Shown here one piece after another: positions 1 to 8,784 of a DNA stretch of 64,000 bases (position 1 is its first letter; every line of letters starts with the position of its first letter). Under the pieces are notes generated by a model. It made no database searches. It saw nothing but the letters and a program-made list of their open reading frames with translations, and was not told where the DNA came from. Position numbers and translations under genes: made by a program. Source of the stretch: Croceitalea marina (lineage in GTDB: Bacteria > Bacteroidota > Bacteroidia > Flavobacteriales > Flavobacteriaceae); NCBI RefSeq assembly GCF_042684265.1, contig NZ_JBHULB010000014.1:1-64000 (forward strand), in the 5' to 3' direction.

Positions 1-2
1 CA

Positions 3-3000
3 ATAACAGGAAACAGCTTTACCTACAACGGGGCCGCAACCGCAGGTACTTACCAGTTCCTTATAACCGACAACAACAACTGTAACGTCGAAACAAACGA
101 AATCATCGTCTCACCAACCGTTAATCCTCAAGCGACCGCAGTCGTAACCGACGCAGCTTGTTTTGGTTTCGCTGACGGTTCTGTATTTATTGATGTTGAT
201 GAGAATTTTGGTGTTGCACCATATACTGTAAGCTTTGATGGGAGCGCTTTTACAGCTACAAGAACTTATTCAGGGCTCGCTGCTGGTACATATACCTATA
301 TTGTTAGGGATAGCAGAGGCTGCGAATTTACGGCCAACGCTACTGTAGGTGAACCTTTGCAGATATTATCTAATATGACTGCAACGGATGTAACCTGTAA
401 TCCTGCAACGGGGGCTTCAGTTTTAGGTAGTGTTGACGTCACAATTACCCAAGGAGGTGTGCCAAACTTTACTTATACGCTTTATGATAGCACAAATGCT
501 ATAGTTGATACCGCTGTATCGGCAAGTACAACACATACTTTTAGTAACCTTGATTTCGGCGATTACTATGTAAGAATAATTGATGCCAATGGTTGTGAAA
601 GTGACTTAGGTTCTGTAAGAGTAAGTTCTAATCCATTCTTGACTTTAACGGCAAGCCCTGCGCCATCAGATTGTGTGACGGGCGGTACAGTAGAAATTAC
701 GGCGTCGGGCGGTTCTGGAAACTATGACTTTGAGGTTTATGACGGCGGGGCTGGTCCTACAACCGAGGTAGCTACTCCCCCAGATACCGAAGTGGCAACT
801 TTCACCGGTCTCAACCCTGGACAAACCTATATTATAAAAGCTGAAGATACTACAAACGGATGTGTCAGTTTCCTTGAGGTAGCCATCCCTCCTGTATCCT
901 CAATCTCACTAGTTGTTGATACAACAACTGATATCACTTGTGTGGCCGAAGATGATGGTATAATGACATTTACTGTGGACAATTATGACACTTCTGTCAC
1001 TTCCATTAATTGGGAAATTTTAAATTCACTTACAAATACACCTGTTACAGGCCCTGGAACGTATACTGGTGTTGTTGGTCCTGGGCCCGCTGGCGGACCA
1101 CAGACAGCAACCGTAAACCAAATACCGCCAGGAGATTATGTGTTGGTCGTTAGGGAAGCATCTGCGCCTTCATGTACAACGACCGCTACATTTAGAATTA
1201 CCGAACCTTCGGCAACTACGGTTTCACTAATAAGTCAAATTGCCGGAAATTGTTTTTCAGATGCCGAAGTCTCTGTTAGAGCTTCAGGGGGAACACCTTC
1301 ATACTCTTATGCTTATGTGATAGATGGCGATCCTATTCCTACAGTTTTTCCAGAAGGACAAACCTTTACCTTAGACCCAGCTATAAGTTTAAACTGGGAT
1401 ATTTATGCACAAGATTCGAACGGTTGTGTGTCCACTCCGTTAGATGTAACCATAAGCGTAGATGCTTCTCCTGAAATTACAACCAGTATCGCAAATACAT
1501 GTGCTACTACCGATGGTAATTTTAGTCTTGATGTAAGATTAGATGCTCTTGGTATTTCACCTTATAGAATTAGCGTTGATGGGGGTGCGCCGCAAGCAAC
1601 ATCGTGGACAAATATTGGCGATATTGTAACAGTTTCAGGTTTAAGCTCCGGAAACCATACCGTACAGGTACTCGATGCCAACGGATGCGGGGAAATAGAA
1701 AATATTACCATATTCCCTCCTTTGGAGATTATCGCCAACGTAACGGCCGACGATAACTGTAATCCCGCGAACTCGGGGGTAGTGACCGTTACCGCCAATG
1801 GCGGGTCGGGCGTGTATACCTTTACACAGATCAGCCCTGCAGGCGCCTCGAACACCACCGGGGTCTTCAACGGGCTTACCCATAGCATCGCCTATACCTT
1901 CGAGGTAGAGGACGACAATACAAACTGTACCGTGCCCGTGACCATTACATTGCCGGCACCGATGGACCCAATATTTACCCTTGCCAAAACCGATGTGAAC
2001 TGTTTCGGAGGAAATGACGGTACCATTACCGTTAACCTTAATGCGGGCAATATTGATACACCATATCTATACAGCTTGGACGGCGGTACGACCACTCAGA
2101 CATCGAACATCTTTACAGGTCTTGTACAAGGAACCTATAACGTCACCGTTATCTCCGATAAAGGTTGCCAGGCCACCCTGCCCATAACCGTCGATGAGCC
2201 TTCGGCACTCGATATCGCGGCAAGTGCGTCGCCGTTTACATGTGACGATGCGGTAAGTACCGTGACCGTGACCATAAACAACGATGGCCTGGGCAACCCT
2301 TCAGGTACCGGACCATACCAATACAGTTTTAACGGAGGTGCGTTCAGTAGCGACAACACATTTACAATCACCTACGGAAGCCCCAACGTCACCGTGACCG
2401 TGCGTGACGATAACGGATGTACAGATACCGAAAGTGTCGCCATACCTGTGGAAGAGGAAGTGACCGCGGTTATCGCCGAGCTACAGGATATCGATTGTGA
2501 CAACGGGGAGGAAATCATACAGATCAATGCCTCGAACGGTTCGGGCAACTATGTGTTTACACAATTGCCTAGCGGAAACATCGTCGCAGATCCGACCAAT
2601 ATCATCATTACGGCTCCCGGTACCTATGTCTATCAAGTGACCGACACAACGACCAATTGTTCCGTTATCGTAGAACATGTAGTGGCACCGTACGACCTTA
2701 TCGATGCCGTGGCCACCGTAACCTCCAATGCTACCTGTAGCGACGGAACGGACGGAACCATAGACGTGACAATAACGGGCTATACGGGAACTTTTGATTA
2801 TGTCGTACTCGACAGCGCAGGAAACGATATCGCGGGGACCAACGATTCCGATAACGCGACAAGCGACCCCTATACCTTTACCGTGTCCACCACACTTGGT
2901 GCGGGAACATATACCGTAAGCATCACGGAAACCGCAGACCCATTATGTATTACCGAGACCAATCCGGTGACCATCATGGCGCCACAGCCATTGGCACTGC

Positions 3001-6000
3001 AACTTATCGACAACGTAAACGCCAACTGTAACCAGGCCAATGCCATCGTTACCGTACAGGCATCGGGCGGAACGGCACCATATACCTATGGAGCGTCACA
3101 GAGCGGAACCGGCGTACCAGCATCGTTCCCCTTCGACAACACCATAGAACTGGATCCGCTGACCGCAACCGCCTGGGACATTTATGTAAGGGATGCAAAC
3201 AGTTGTATCATAAGCGTGCCATTGGCCGTAACCATCGGTACCGATACAACTCCCGACATCTCCCTGGCAATAGTAGATGAATGTGCCGACCAAGGAAGCT
3301 TCGCCATAAACGTGTCCCTCGATGCAACAAATACCGGTATAACACCGTACGCCTTGAGCGTCGACGGTGGAGCGTTCCAGTCAATATCAGGGTTCGTACA
3401 CACATTCAACAACCTTAGCTCCGGAAACCATACCGTACAGGTACTCGATGCCAACGGATGCGGGGAAATAGAAAATATTACCATTGAACCTGAATTGCAG
3501 TTAACCGCTACACCTAACACCCAGCCTACATGTGGTGTTAACGACGGAATAATAGATTTTACCATTTTAGGAGGTTCTGGTTCGTCAAATGTTCAATTGT
3601 TGAGAACAGATTTCAGTGACACCGGTTTAGTTCCTGTTGGTAATCAATTCACAGGTGTTGCCTTTGGCGACTATATTGTGCGGGTAACCGACAACACCCT
3701 TGGCACTCCGAACTGTTTTGCCGATGCGCCAGTTTCGTTGGAAGAGCCTACACCAGTAACTTTATTGACAACAACTAAAACAGATGTGAGTTGTTTTGGT
3801 TCGACTGACGGTACCATATCGGTAAATCTTGTTCCTGCTTCTTCGGGCGTGAATGACAATCCACCATATGTTTTTGAAATAACTGATGGTACAAACACCT
3901 TTACCCAGAACAATGGTCTGTTTACTGGTTTGCCTGGTGGAACTTATGATATTACAGTGACTTCAAACAGAAATTGCGTTGCCACAGATCGCATTACAAT
4001 AAATGTGCCTTTGGCATTGGATGCCGCAGTTACTGATATTGTTGAGCTTTCTTGTAATCCGAACAATGGCATTTCGGCTGCTTCTATTGAAGTGACAATA
4101 ACTGCTGGTACCGGTACCGCTGATTACTTTTATAGTGTCAATGGCGGGTCTTTTGTTCCAACTGGGGGAAATGTATTTACATATACTACGACCTCTTCTG
4201 GTAATTATGACATTGTCATAAGAGATGCTAGAGGATGTTTATTCGTTGTACCCACACAAAACATTCAACCATTGAATACATTTACCGTGGGAGTTACGTC
4301 TACCCCAATTACATGTATTTCTGATGAAAATGTGGTCTTGACGGTAAATGAAAGCAATCCAACAGGGCATAACTATACCTTTGAATTGTTGCCAATAGGA
4401 AACCCAACGGGTAACCTTATAACAAATACGGCTACAACAGCTACGTTTGAAATAAGTGCACCAGGCAGTTATACATTCAGAACAACAAACAATACCACAG
4501 GTTGCTATGTAGACACTATACATACCATAGCCCCTTATGACTTAATTGAGGTAAGCGCAGTAGCAACAACACCTGTAACCTGTTATAATGATAACTCGGG
4601 AGCCTTGACAATTACAATTACCGGTTATTCTGGAGGATATGATTATGAGGTTTTTGATCAAGCAGGAAATAGTATTCAAACCGGTAGCGATAATACACCA
4701 ACCCTTTTAATAGGAGGTCTTAATGGCGGTAACTATTACGTAAATGTAAGAGAAACCGATGCCACGAGCACTTTCTGTTCAGACGATTCGAATATTGTTA
4801 CCATTGTTTCGCCTGATGCAGAACTATTGGCAACACCTAGTGTTCTAGCGCCAGTAACCTGTACCAATGATCAAGGCGCAATTGCGATAAATATTGTTGG
4901 GGGCTATGAACCTTACGATGTTGCAATGACCAATACAACTACTGGTCAAACCTATGCTATCAACGATATTCTTGTACATACTTTTACAGGGCTATCTGCA
5001 GGAACATTTGACATTACTGTAACGGATAACAACAATTGTATAAGAACTTATAATGAAACATTGGTTCCTGCAACGCCGGTTTCGGCCGACATTACGGCAA
5101 CGCCGCTAATGCTGGCTTGCTATGGTGATACCAATGCCACGGTTTCTGCAATTTCTGTAACAGATGGTAGCGGTTCTTACGAATATCGACTAAATCAGTA
5201 TGCGGCTTTCGGCGACACCACACCTATATTTAGTTCTGGAGCTCAAACTAGTGCTGATTTTAACGGACTTGGAGCTGGTGTTTATAGCATAACCGTTGTC
5301 GATGGTTGGAATTGTGATGTTACAACAAACCAAGTTGAAATACAACAGCCTACTGAAATACAGCCTAACCTTGTTCAATCTGCAGAACTAACTTGTACCA
5401 ATGATGCAGAGCTGATTTTAACGGCAACTGAAGGAACGGCCCCGTATTTCTATTATGATGAAACGACTAGTTCATGGGAAGCCTTCAACAATGGAAATTC
5501 ACATGTTTTTTCAAACATCATGCCCGGTTCATACCAATTCGTTGTTCGAGATGTGAACGATTGTGAGGTGCCTTTATCAAATCAAATAACAGTTGATCCT
5601 ATTCCGCCTTTAACAATAGAGATTGATGATAGTGCGGCATTTATTAACTGTACCGGTGAAGCCTCAGCAACTATAATTGCAAATGTAACCGGAGGACTAG
5701 GAAATTATAGCTATGAACTCTACGCCGATGCCGGACTAAGCAATTTAATTGCAGGTCCTCAGGCGTCAAACACTTTCAGTGGTCTACCTGCTAACAGTTA
5801 TTTTGTTAGGGTTGTTAGTCAAGATTGTGAAGAAACCTCTCCAGAAATACTAATTATTGACCCTGCTCCCCTTCAAATAGATAGGGAAGAGTCAACAGAT
5901 GTTACTTGTTCTGGTCTTGAAGACGGTACCATTACGGTTGAAGTTTCTGGAGGAACCGGTGAAATACTCTACGCCATTACTCCAAACTTAAATCAGTTTG

Positions 6001-7067
6001 ATGATGTAAATACATTCGATGATTTGGCTGCAGGTGTATATGATGTTATTGCCCAAGATAGAAACGGTTGTTTTATAGCCTTCCAATTCACTATTGAAGA
6101 GCCCCAGCCTCTAGTTATCGATACAGTATCGATAATGAATGAAATCTGTGAGGGTGATGAAGATGGGTCCATAGAAATAGAAATTTCTGGTGGAACGGCG
6201 CCATATAGTGCGGCCTTTAATTCAAACGCAGATACAGATTTTGTTCAAGATCAAACTTTGTTTACTGATTTGGCGGCTGGAACGTATGTAATTTTCGTAA
6301 GAGATGCTCAAGGATGCGAACAAAACATCATAATAGAAATCGAGTCTGGTGTGAACTTAAATGCCACGGTAACTCCTATTTATGAATGTACGGGCGATAC
6401 TCCCGATAATTATATCAATGTAGTATTAGAAGACCCATCCATAGGCTCAGATGTGTTATATGGATTGGATTCCAATCCAATGCAATTGGAGCCCAATTTT
6501 ACAAACATGGCGCCTGGCCTACATACGCTAACTATAGCGCATGCTAATGGGTGTATCAATATAGTTGAGTTTGAAATTCAAAACTTTGAGCCTTTGACCT
6601 TGGTTTTAGAACAAAACAATGTTAACGAAATTACTGCCGTCGTCACAGGAGGTTTAGAAGATTATACCTACTATTTTGATGGTAATGATAATGGAAACAA
6701 TAATGTCTATTACATTAATAGAACCGACACCTATACGGTGCGGGTTGTTGATGCCAATGGTTGTGAGGCCATTGCTCAAATAGAAATGGAGTTTATTGAT
6801 ATTGAGATACCAAATTTCTTTACCCCAGATGGTGATGGCACTAATGATACTTGGATGCCGGACAACTTAGAAGGCTTTCCGGAGATACTAATTATACTTT
6901 ACGATCGTTATGGTAGAAAGCTCGGTGAAATGGGCCAAGACCATACAGGTTGGGACGGAAAATACCAGGGCCATGAATTACCAACAGGTGATTATTGGTA
7001 TGTGATTAAACTTAATGGAGCAAATGACGAAAGAGAGTTTGTTGGCCATTTTACCCTATACAGATAA
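3..7067 (+). CDS. SprB-like giant T9SS-secreted surface adhesin, 5' end outside window
   Basis: The frame is open from base 3 with no start, so this is the 3' part of a larger gene; 2354 residues are visible. It consists of beta-sandwich-like modules of about 80-100 residues that repeatedly carry a 'C-x-G-x-x-D-G' start and a 'G-x-Y-x-V-x-V-x-D-x-N-G-C' end, as in SprB-type gliding adhesins. The last ~88 residues (from NFFTPDGDGTNDTW to the end, with YDRYGRK and LPTGDYWYVI) form a T9SS type B sorting domain (CHU_C / gliding-motility-associated C-terminal family). Such proteins cross the outer membrane by T9SS and are displayed on the surface, moved by the gliding machinery. The next gene, 17 bp on, is its likely PorP/SprF partner. 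Base composition changes sharply inside the gene. Identity as an adhesin is family knowledge; ligand unknown. Confidence 0.88.
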   Translation: MTGNSFTYNGAATAGTYQFLITDNNNCNVETNEIIVSPTVNPQATAVVTDAACFGFADGSVFIDVDENFGVAPYTVSFDGSAFTATRTYSGLAAGTYTYIVRDSRGCEFTANATVGEPLQILSNMTATDVTCNPATGASVLGSVDVTITQGGVPNFTYTLYDSTNAIVDTAVSASTTHTFSNLDFGDYYVRIIDANGCESDLGSVRVSSNPFLTLTASPAPSDCVTGGTVEITASGGSGNYDFEVYDGGAGPTTEVATPPDTEVATFTGLNPGQTYIIKAEDTTNGCVSFLEVAIPPVSSISLVVDTTTDITCVAEDDGIMTFTVDNYDTSVTSINWEILNSLTNTPVTGPGTYTGVVGPGPAGGPQTATVNQIPPGDYVLVVREASAPSCTTTATFRITEPSATTVSLISQIAGNCFSDAEVSVRASGGTPSYSYAYVIDGDPIPTVFPEGQTFTLDPAISLNWDIYAQDSNGCVSTPLDVTISVDASPEITTSIANTCATTDGNFSLDVRLDALGISPYRISVDGGAPQATSWTNIGDIVTVSGLSSGNHTVQVLDANGCGEIENITIFPPLEIIANVTADDNCNPANSGVVTVTANGGSGVYTFTQISPAGASNTTGVFNGLTHSIAYTFEVEDDNTNCTVPVTITLPAPMDPIFTLAKTDVNCFGGNDGTITVNLNAGNIDTPYLYSLDGGTTTQTSNIFTGLVQGTYNVTVISDKGCQATLPITVDEPSALDIAASASPFTCDDAVSTVTVTINNDGLGNPSGTGPYQYSFNGGAFSSDNTFTITYGSPNVTVTVRDDNGCTDTESVAIPVEEEVTAVIAELQDIDCDNGEEIIQINASNGSGNYVFTQLPSGNIVADPTNIIITAPGTYVYQVTDTTTNCSVIVEHVVAPYDLIDAVATVTSNATCSDGTDGTIDVTITGYTGTFDYVVLDSAGNDIAGTNDSDNATSDPYTFTVSTTLGAGTYTVSITETADPLCITETNPVTIMAPQPLALQLIDNVNANCNQANAIVTVQASGGTAPYTYGASQSGTGVPASFPFDNTIELDPLTATAWDIYVRDANSCIISVPLAVTIGTDTTPDISLAIVDECADQGSFAINVSLDATNTGITPYALSVDGGAFQSISGFVHTFNNLSSGNHTVQVLDANGCGEIENITIEPELQLTATPNTQPTCGVNDGIIDFTILGGSGSSNVQLLRTDFSDTGLVPVGNQFTGVAFGDYIVRVTDNTLGTPNCFADAPVSLEEPTPVTLLTTTKTDVSCFGSTDGTISVNLVPASSGVNDNPPYVFEITDGTNTFTQNNGLFTGLPGGTYDITVTSNRNCVATDRITINVPLALDAAVTDIVELSCNPNNGISAASIEVTITAGTGTADYFYSVNGGSFVPTGGNVFTYTTTSSGNYDIVIRDARGCLFVVPTQNIQPLNTFTVGVTSTPITCISDENVVLTVNESNPTGHNYTFELLPIGNPTGNLITNTATTATFEISAPGSYTFRTTNNTTGCYVDTIHTIAPYDLIEVSAVATTPVTCYNDNSGALTITITGYSGGYDYEVFDQAGNSIQTGSDNTPTLLIGGLNGGNYYVNVRETDATSTFCSDDSNIVTIVSPDAELLATPSVLAPVTCTNDQGAIAINIVGGYEPYDVAMTNTTTGQTYAINDILVHTFTGLSAGTFDITVTDNNNCIRTYNETLVPATPVSADITATPLMLACYGDTNATVSAISVTDGSGSYEYRLNQYAAFGDTTPIFSSGAQTSADFNGLGAGVYSITVVDGWNCDVTTNQVEIQQPTEIQPNLVQSAELTCTNDAELILTATEGTAPYFYYDETTSSWEAFNNGNSHVFSNIMPGSYQFVVRDVNDCEVPLSNQITVDPIPPLTIEIDDSAAFINCTGEASATIIANVTGGLGNYSYELYADAGLSNLIAGPQASNTFSGLPANSYFVRVVSQDCEETSPEILIIDPAPLQIDREESTDVTCSGLEDGTITVEVSGGTGEILYAITPNLNQFDDVNTFDDLAAGVYDVIAQDRNGCFIAFQFTIEEPQPLVIDTVSIMNEICEGDEDGSIEIEISGGTAPYSAAFNSNADTDFVQDQTLFTDLAAGTYVIFVRDAQGCEQNIIIEIESGVNLNATVTPIYECTGDTPDNYINVVLEDPSIGSDVLYGLDSNPMQLEPNFTNMAPGLHTLTIAHANGCINIVEFEIQNFEPLTLVLEQNNVNEITAVVTGGLEDYTYYFDGNDNGNNNVYYINRTDTYTVRVVDANGCEAIAQIEMEFIDIEIPNFFTPDGDGTNDTWMPDNLEGFPEILIILYDRYGRKLGEMGQDHTGWDGKYQGHELPTGDYWYVIKLNGANDEREFVGHFTLYR
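1644..1711 (+). repeat. 68-bp perfect direct repeat, copy 1, inside the adhesin gene
   Basis: Identical over 68 bp to 3417-3484, in the same frame, encoding SSGNHTVQVLDANGCGEIEN plus three residues. It marks the left edge of a GC-rich block of the gene. The distance to copy 2 is 1773 bp, exactly 591 codons, so recombination between the copies would keep the frame. Confidence 0.95.
3417..3484 (+). repeat. 68-bp perfect direct repeat, copy 2, inside the adhesin gene
   Basis: Second copy of the 68-bp sequence at 1644-1711. It marks the right edge of the GC-rich block; immediately after it, codon choice returns to the AT-rich style of the rest of the gene. Confidence 0.95.
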
Positions 7068-7084
7068 TGTATTAACCCAAAGCC

Positions 7085-8050
7085 ATGAAAAAGACCCAAA
7101 TCTTAATTCTATTAATGCTGGTAGCCTTCGGCGCAAAAGCACAGGAGCTGACTATTCCTCAGCTCTCACAATATATTGCTGACAATCCATTTTTAATGTC
7201 TCCGACCTATGCGGGTGTTGGTGACCATATCAAAATTCGGTTAAATGGGTTAACTCAATGGGTAGGTATAGAAAACGCGCCTGACACACAGACTTTAGCG
7301 GCCGACGCCAGAATAGGTAATCGCTCTGGTGTTGGAATGCTCATGTATAACGATAGTAATGGTAATACCATACAACGTGGTGCCAGAATATCTTTTGCCC
7401 ATCACTTAACCCTAGACCGTTATGATGACGAGTTTTTATCGCTCGGTATTTCCTATAATTTTAATCAGTTTAGGCTGGATATTCAAAATTTACCTCCAGT
7501 TAATGGACAAACACTTACAGATGATAGGGCTACTGTCAATCACAACTTTGACATTGGTGTGCTGTATCGAAAAGATAAATTTTTCTTAAGTTTAAATGCC
7601 TCCAATATTTTACCTAAAGATCTTGAGGGTTTTTCACTCAATCCTAATGAGACTTTTGAACCAAATACCTTGCGTAATTATTATTCCTACGTTGGTTATA
7701 GTTTTTCTAAGAATAAAAACAGTAAAGTAGAGGTTGAGCCATCCATATTTTTTCAATGGTTCGAAAGTGATGGTCGTTCGGTCACCGATTTAAATACAAA
7801 GGTTCGTTTTCATAATTATGAAGATTATTACTACCTGGGTTTAACGTATCGTTTTTTAAATGATGTTGATCAGCCCTTAACGCCACTGTATCTTGCACCG
7901 CTTGCAGGATTAAAGAAGAATAATTTTTATTTTGGTTATTCATATCAGCTAATAACTAACGAGATTATAGGTTATAGTTCTGGTACCCATGTAGTAACCG
8001 TAGGGCTAGATCTCTTTCAAGGAATTAGTAACTGCCGTTGTACCTACTAA
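7085..8050 (+). CDS. PorP/SprF family type IX secretion membrane protein
   Basis: 321 residues with a signal peptide (MKKTQILILLMLVAFGAKAQ, cleavage after AKA/AQ) and a beta-rich body typical of the PorP/SprF family, predicted to be an outer-membrane barrel. The opening after the signal (LTIPQLSQYIADNPFLMSPTYAGVG) and the alternating aromatic strands fit this family. PorP/SprF proteins are needed for export or surface attachment of the type B CTD adhesin encoded beside them; the adhesin gene ends 17 bp upstream, so the two form an operon and a cognate pair. Not the core T9SS PorP for certain; an adhesin-specific SprF role is the better reading from context. Confidence 0.88.
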   Translation: MKKTQILILLMLVAFGAKAQELTIPQLSQYIADNPFLMSPTYAGVGDHIKIRLNGLTQWVGIENAPDTQTLAADARIGNRSGVGMLMYNDSNGNTIQRGARISFAHHLTLDRYDDEFLSLGISYNFNQFRLDIQNLPPVNGQTLTDDRATVNHNFDIGVLYRKDKFFLSLNASNILPKDLEGFSLNPNETFEPNTLRNYYSYVGYSFSKNKNSKVEVEPSIFFQWFESDGRSVTDLNTKVRFHNYEDYYYLGLTYRFLNDVDQPLTPLYLAPLAGLKKNNFYFGYSYQLITNEIIGYSSGTHVVTVGLDLFQGISNCRCTY

Positions 8051-8063
8051 AATAATATTGCCT

Positions 8064-8071
8064 TAAATTTG
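8064..8071 (+). promoter_or_regulatory. Bacteroidota -7 promoter element for folB
   Basis: TAAATTTG matches the TAnnTTTG consensus, 17 bp before the folB start codon; a TTG that could be the -33 element lies at 8038-8040. Inferred by motif only. Confidence 0.5.
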
Positions 8072-8088
8072 CCCTTTTACTACAACCA

Positions 8089-8445
8089 ATGGGTGAAATT
8101 AAATTAAACAATATCAGGGTTCATGCGTGGCATGGATGTTTAAAAGAAGAAAGTATTATCGGTAGTGATTACCGTGTAGATTTAAGCGTTTCTGCTGGCC
8201 TTTCAAAGCCCTCAATATCCGATAGTTTAGGCGATACCGTTGATTATGTTCATCTAAATAATATTGTGAAAGAAGAGATGGCGATTAAGTCAAAACTTCT
8301 TGAACACGTTGCCAAACGCATTTTAAATCGTATTTTTTCTGAAATCGAAACCATTTCACATGCAGAGGTTTCGGTATCTAAAATAAACCCCCCTATTGGT
8401 GGTGATGTCGAAAGTGTTTCGATAAAAATGAAATATTCTAGATAA
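8089..8445 (+). CDS. folB: Dihydroneopterin aldolase FolB
   Basis: 118 residues, the usual length of FolB. It converts 7,8-dihydroneopterin to 6-hydroxymethyl-7,8-dihydropterin plus glycolaldehyde in folate synthesis, in the cytoplasm. Family marks are an early 'H-A-W-H-G-C-x-x-E-E' segment (residues 12-21) that carries the pterin-binding region, 'L-G-D-T-V-D-Y' near residue 50 and 'K-I-N-P-P-I-G-G' near residue 99 with the catalytic lysine. The ATG at 8089 follows a TAnnTTTG promoter. It is separated from the adhesin operon and followed by tRNA genes, so it is probably transcribed alone. Confidence 0.93.
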   Translation: MGEIKLNNIRVHAWHGCLKEESIIGSDYRVDLSVSAGLSKPSISDSLGDTVDYVHLNNIVKEEMAIKSKLLEHVAKRILNRIFSEIETISHAEVSVSKINPPIGGDVESVSIKMKYSR

Positions 8446-8484
8446 ACGGTATCGCTATTGTTTCGAGTCGTGCATTTAAATTTC

Positions 8485-8492
8485 TAGATTTG
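8485..8492 (+). promoter_or_regulatory. -7 promoter element for the first tRNA-Cys-type gene
   Basis: TAGATTTG matches TAnnTTTG and ends 12 bp before the tRNA; a TTG lies about 25 bp upstream. It suggests that this unusual tRNA has its own promoter and is expressed. Confidence 0.5.
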
Positions 8493-8504
8493 TAGTTCAC
8501 AAAT

Positions 8505-8576
8505 GGCATTGTGGTCGAAATGGATAGGCGGGACCCCGCAAGGGTCTTTATAGTGGTTCGAGTCCACTCGATGCCT
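8505..8576 (+). tRNA. tRNA-Cys-type gene (GCA) with C33 in the anticodon loop
   Basis: A complete cloverleaf of 72 nt can be drawn: acceptor GGCATTG/CGATGCC, D arm with GG in the loop, anticodon stem GGACC/GGTCT, 4-nt variable region, T arm AGTGG-TTCGAGT-CCACT, and discriminator T as in tRNA-Cys. The anticodon reads GCA, but the loop is CCGCAAG, so position 33 is C instead of the near-universal U, and loop bases C32 and G38 could pair to leave a 5-nt loop. CCA is not encoded. It shares acceptor and T-arm features with the normal tRNA-Cys 105 bp downstream, so it is probably a diverged duplicate. Confidence 0.7.
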
Positions 8577-8665
8577 CAAAGTAGAAAAATTCCCTCAGTT
8601 TAATATTAGTTATTACTTTGTAGAAAATGATTCGTTTAATAATCATTTAACTCCATTTTATTTTA

Positions 8666-8673
8666 TAATTTTG
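8666..8673 (+). promoter_or_regulatory. -7 promoter element for tRNA-Cys
   Basis: TAATTTTG matches TAnnTTTG and ends 8 bp before the tRNA-Cys gene at 8682. Confidence 0.5.
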
Positions 8674-8681
8674 CGCCTTAC

Positions 8682-8752
8682 GGCATCGTGGCCGAGTGGC
8701 TAGGCACAGCTCTGCAAAAGCTTGTACAGCGGTTCGAATCCGCTCGATGCCT
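8682..8752 (+). tRNA. tRNA-Cys (GCA)
   Basis: 71-nt cloverleaf: acceptor GGCATCG/CGATGCC, D arm GCC/GGC, anticodon loop CTGCAAA with anticodon GCA and normal U33, T arm AGCGG-TTCGAAT-CCGCT, discriminator T typical of Cys tRNA. CCA is not encoded. It has its own -7 element and is followed directly by a hairpin terminator. Confidence 0.93.
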
Positions 8753-8756
8753 CAAA

Positions 8757-8784
8757 AAAACCCAGTAAAAGTTTACTGGGTTTT
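8757..8784. terminator. Bidirectional terminator between tRNA-Cys and the LysE-type gene
   Basis: Inverted repeat AAAACCCAGTAAA / TTTACTGGGTTTT with runs of A on the left and T on the right. It can end transcription from tRNA-Cys on the + strand and from the exporter gene on the - strand, whose stop codon at 8773-8775 lies inside the hairpin. Confidence 0.75.

Noticed and set aside
1200..4700. Repeats in the adhesin as a possible CRISPR array
   Set aside because: Repeats are in-frame protein modules of varying length with no regular short repeat-spacer pattern.
1562..5378. Many reading frames on the - strand opposite the adhesin gene
   Set aside because: They mirror the repetitive, stop-poor coding strand, overlap each other, and show no domain or start context. 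They are shadows of the adhesin.
8505..8576. First tRNA-Cys-type gene as a plain pseudogene
   Set aside because: All stems, the discriminator and a promoter are intact, so decay is not shown; kept as a variant tRNA with reduced confidence.
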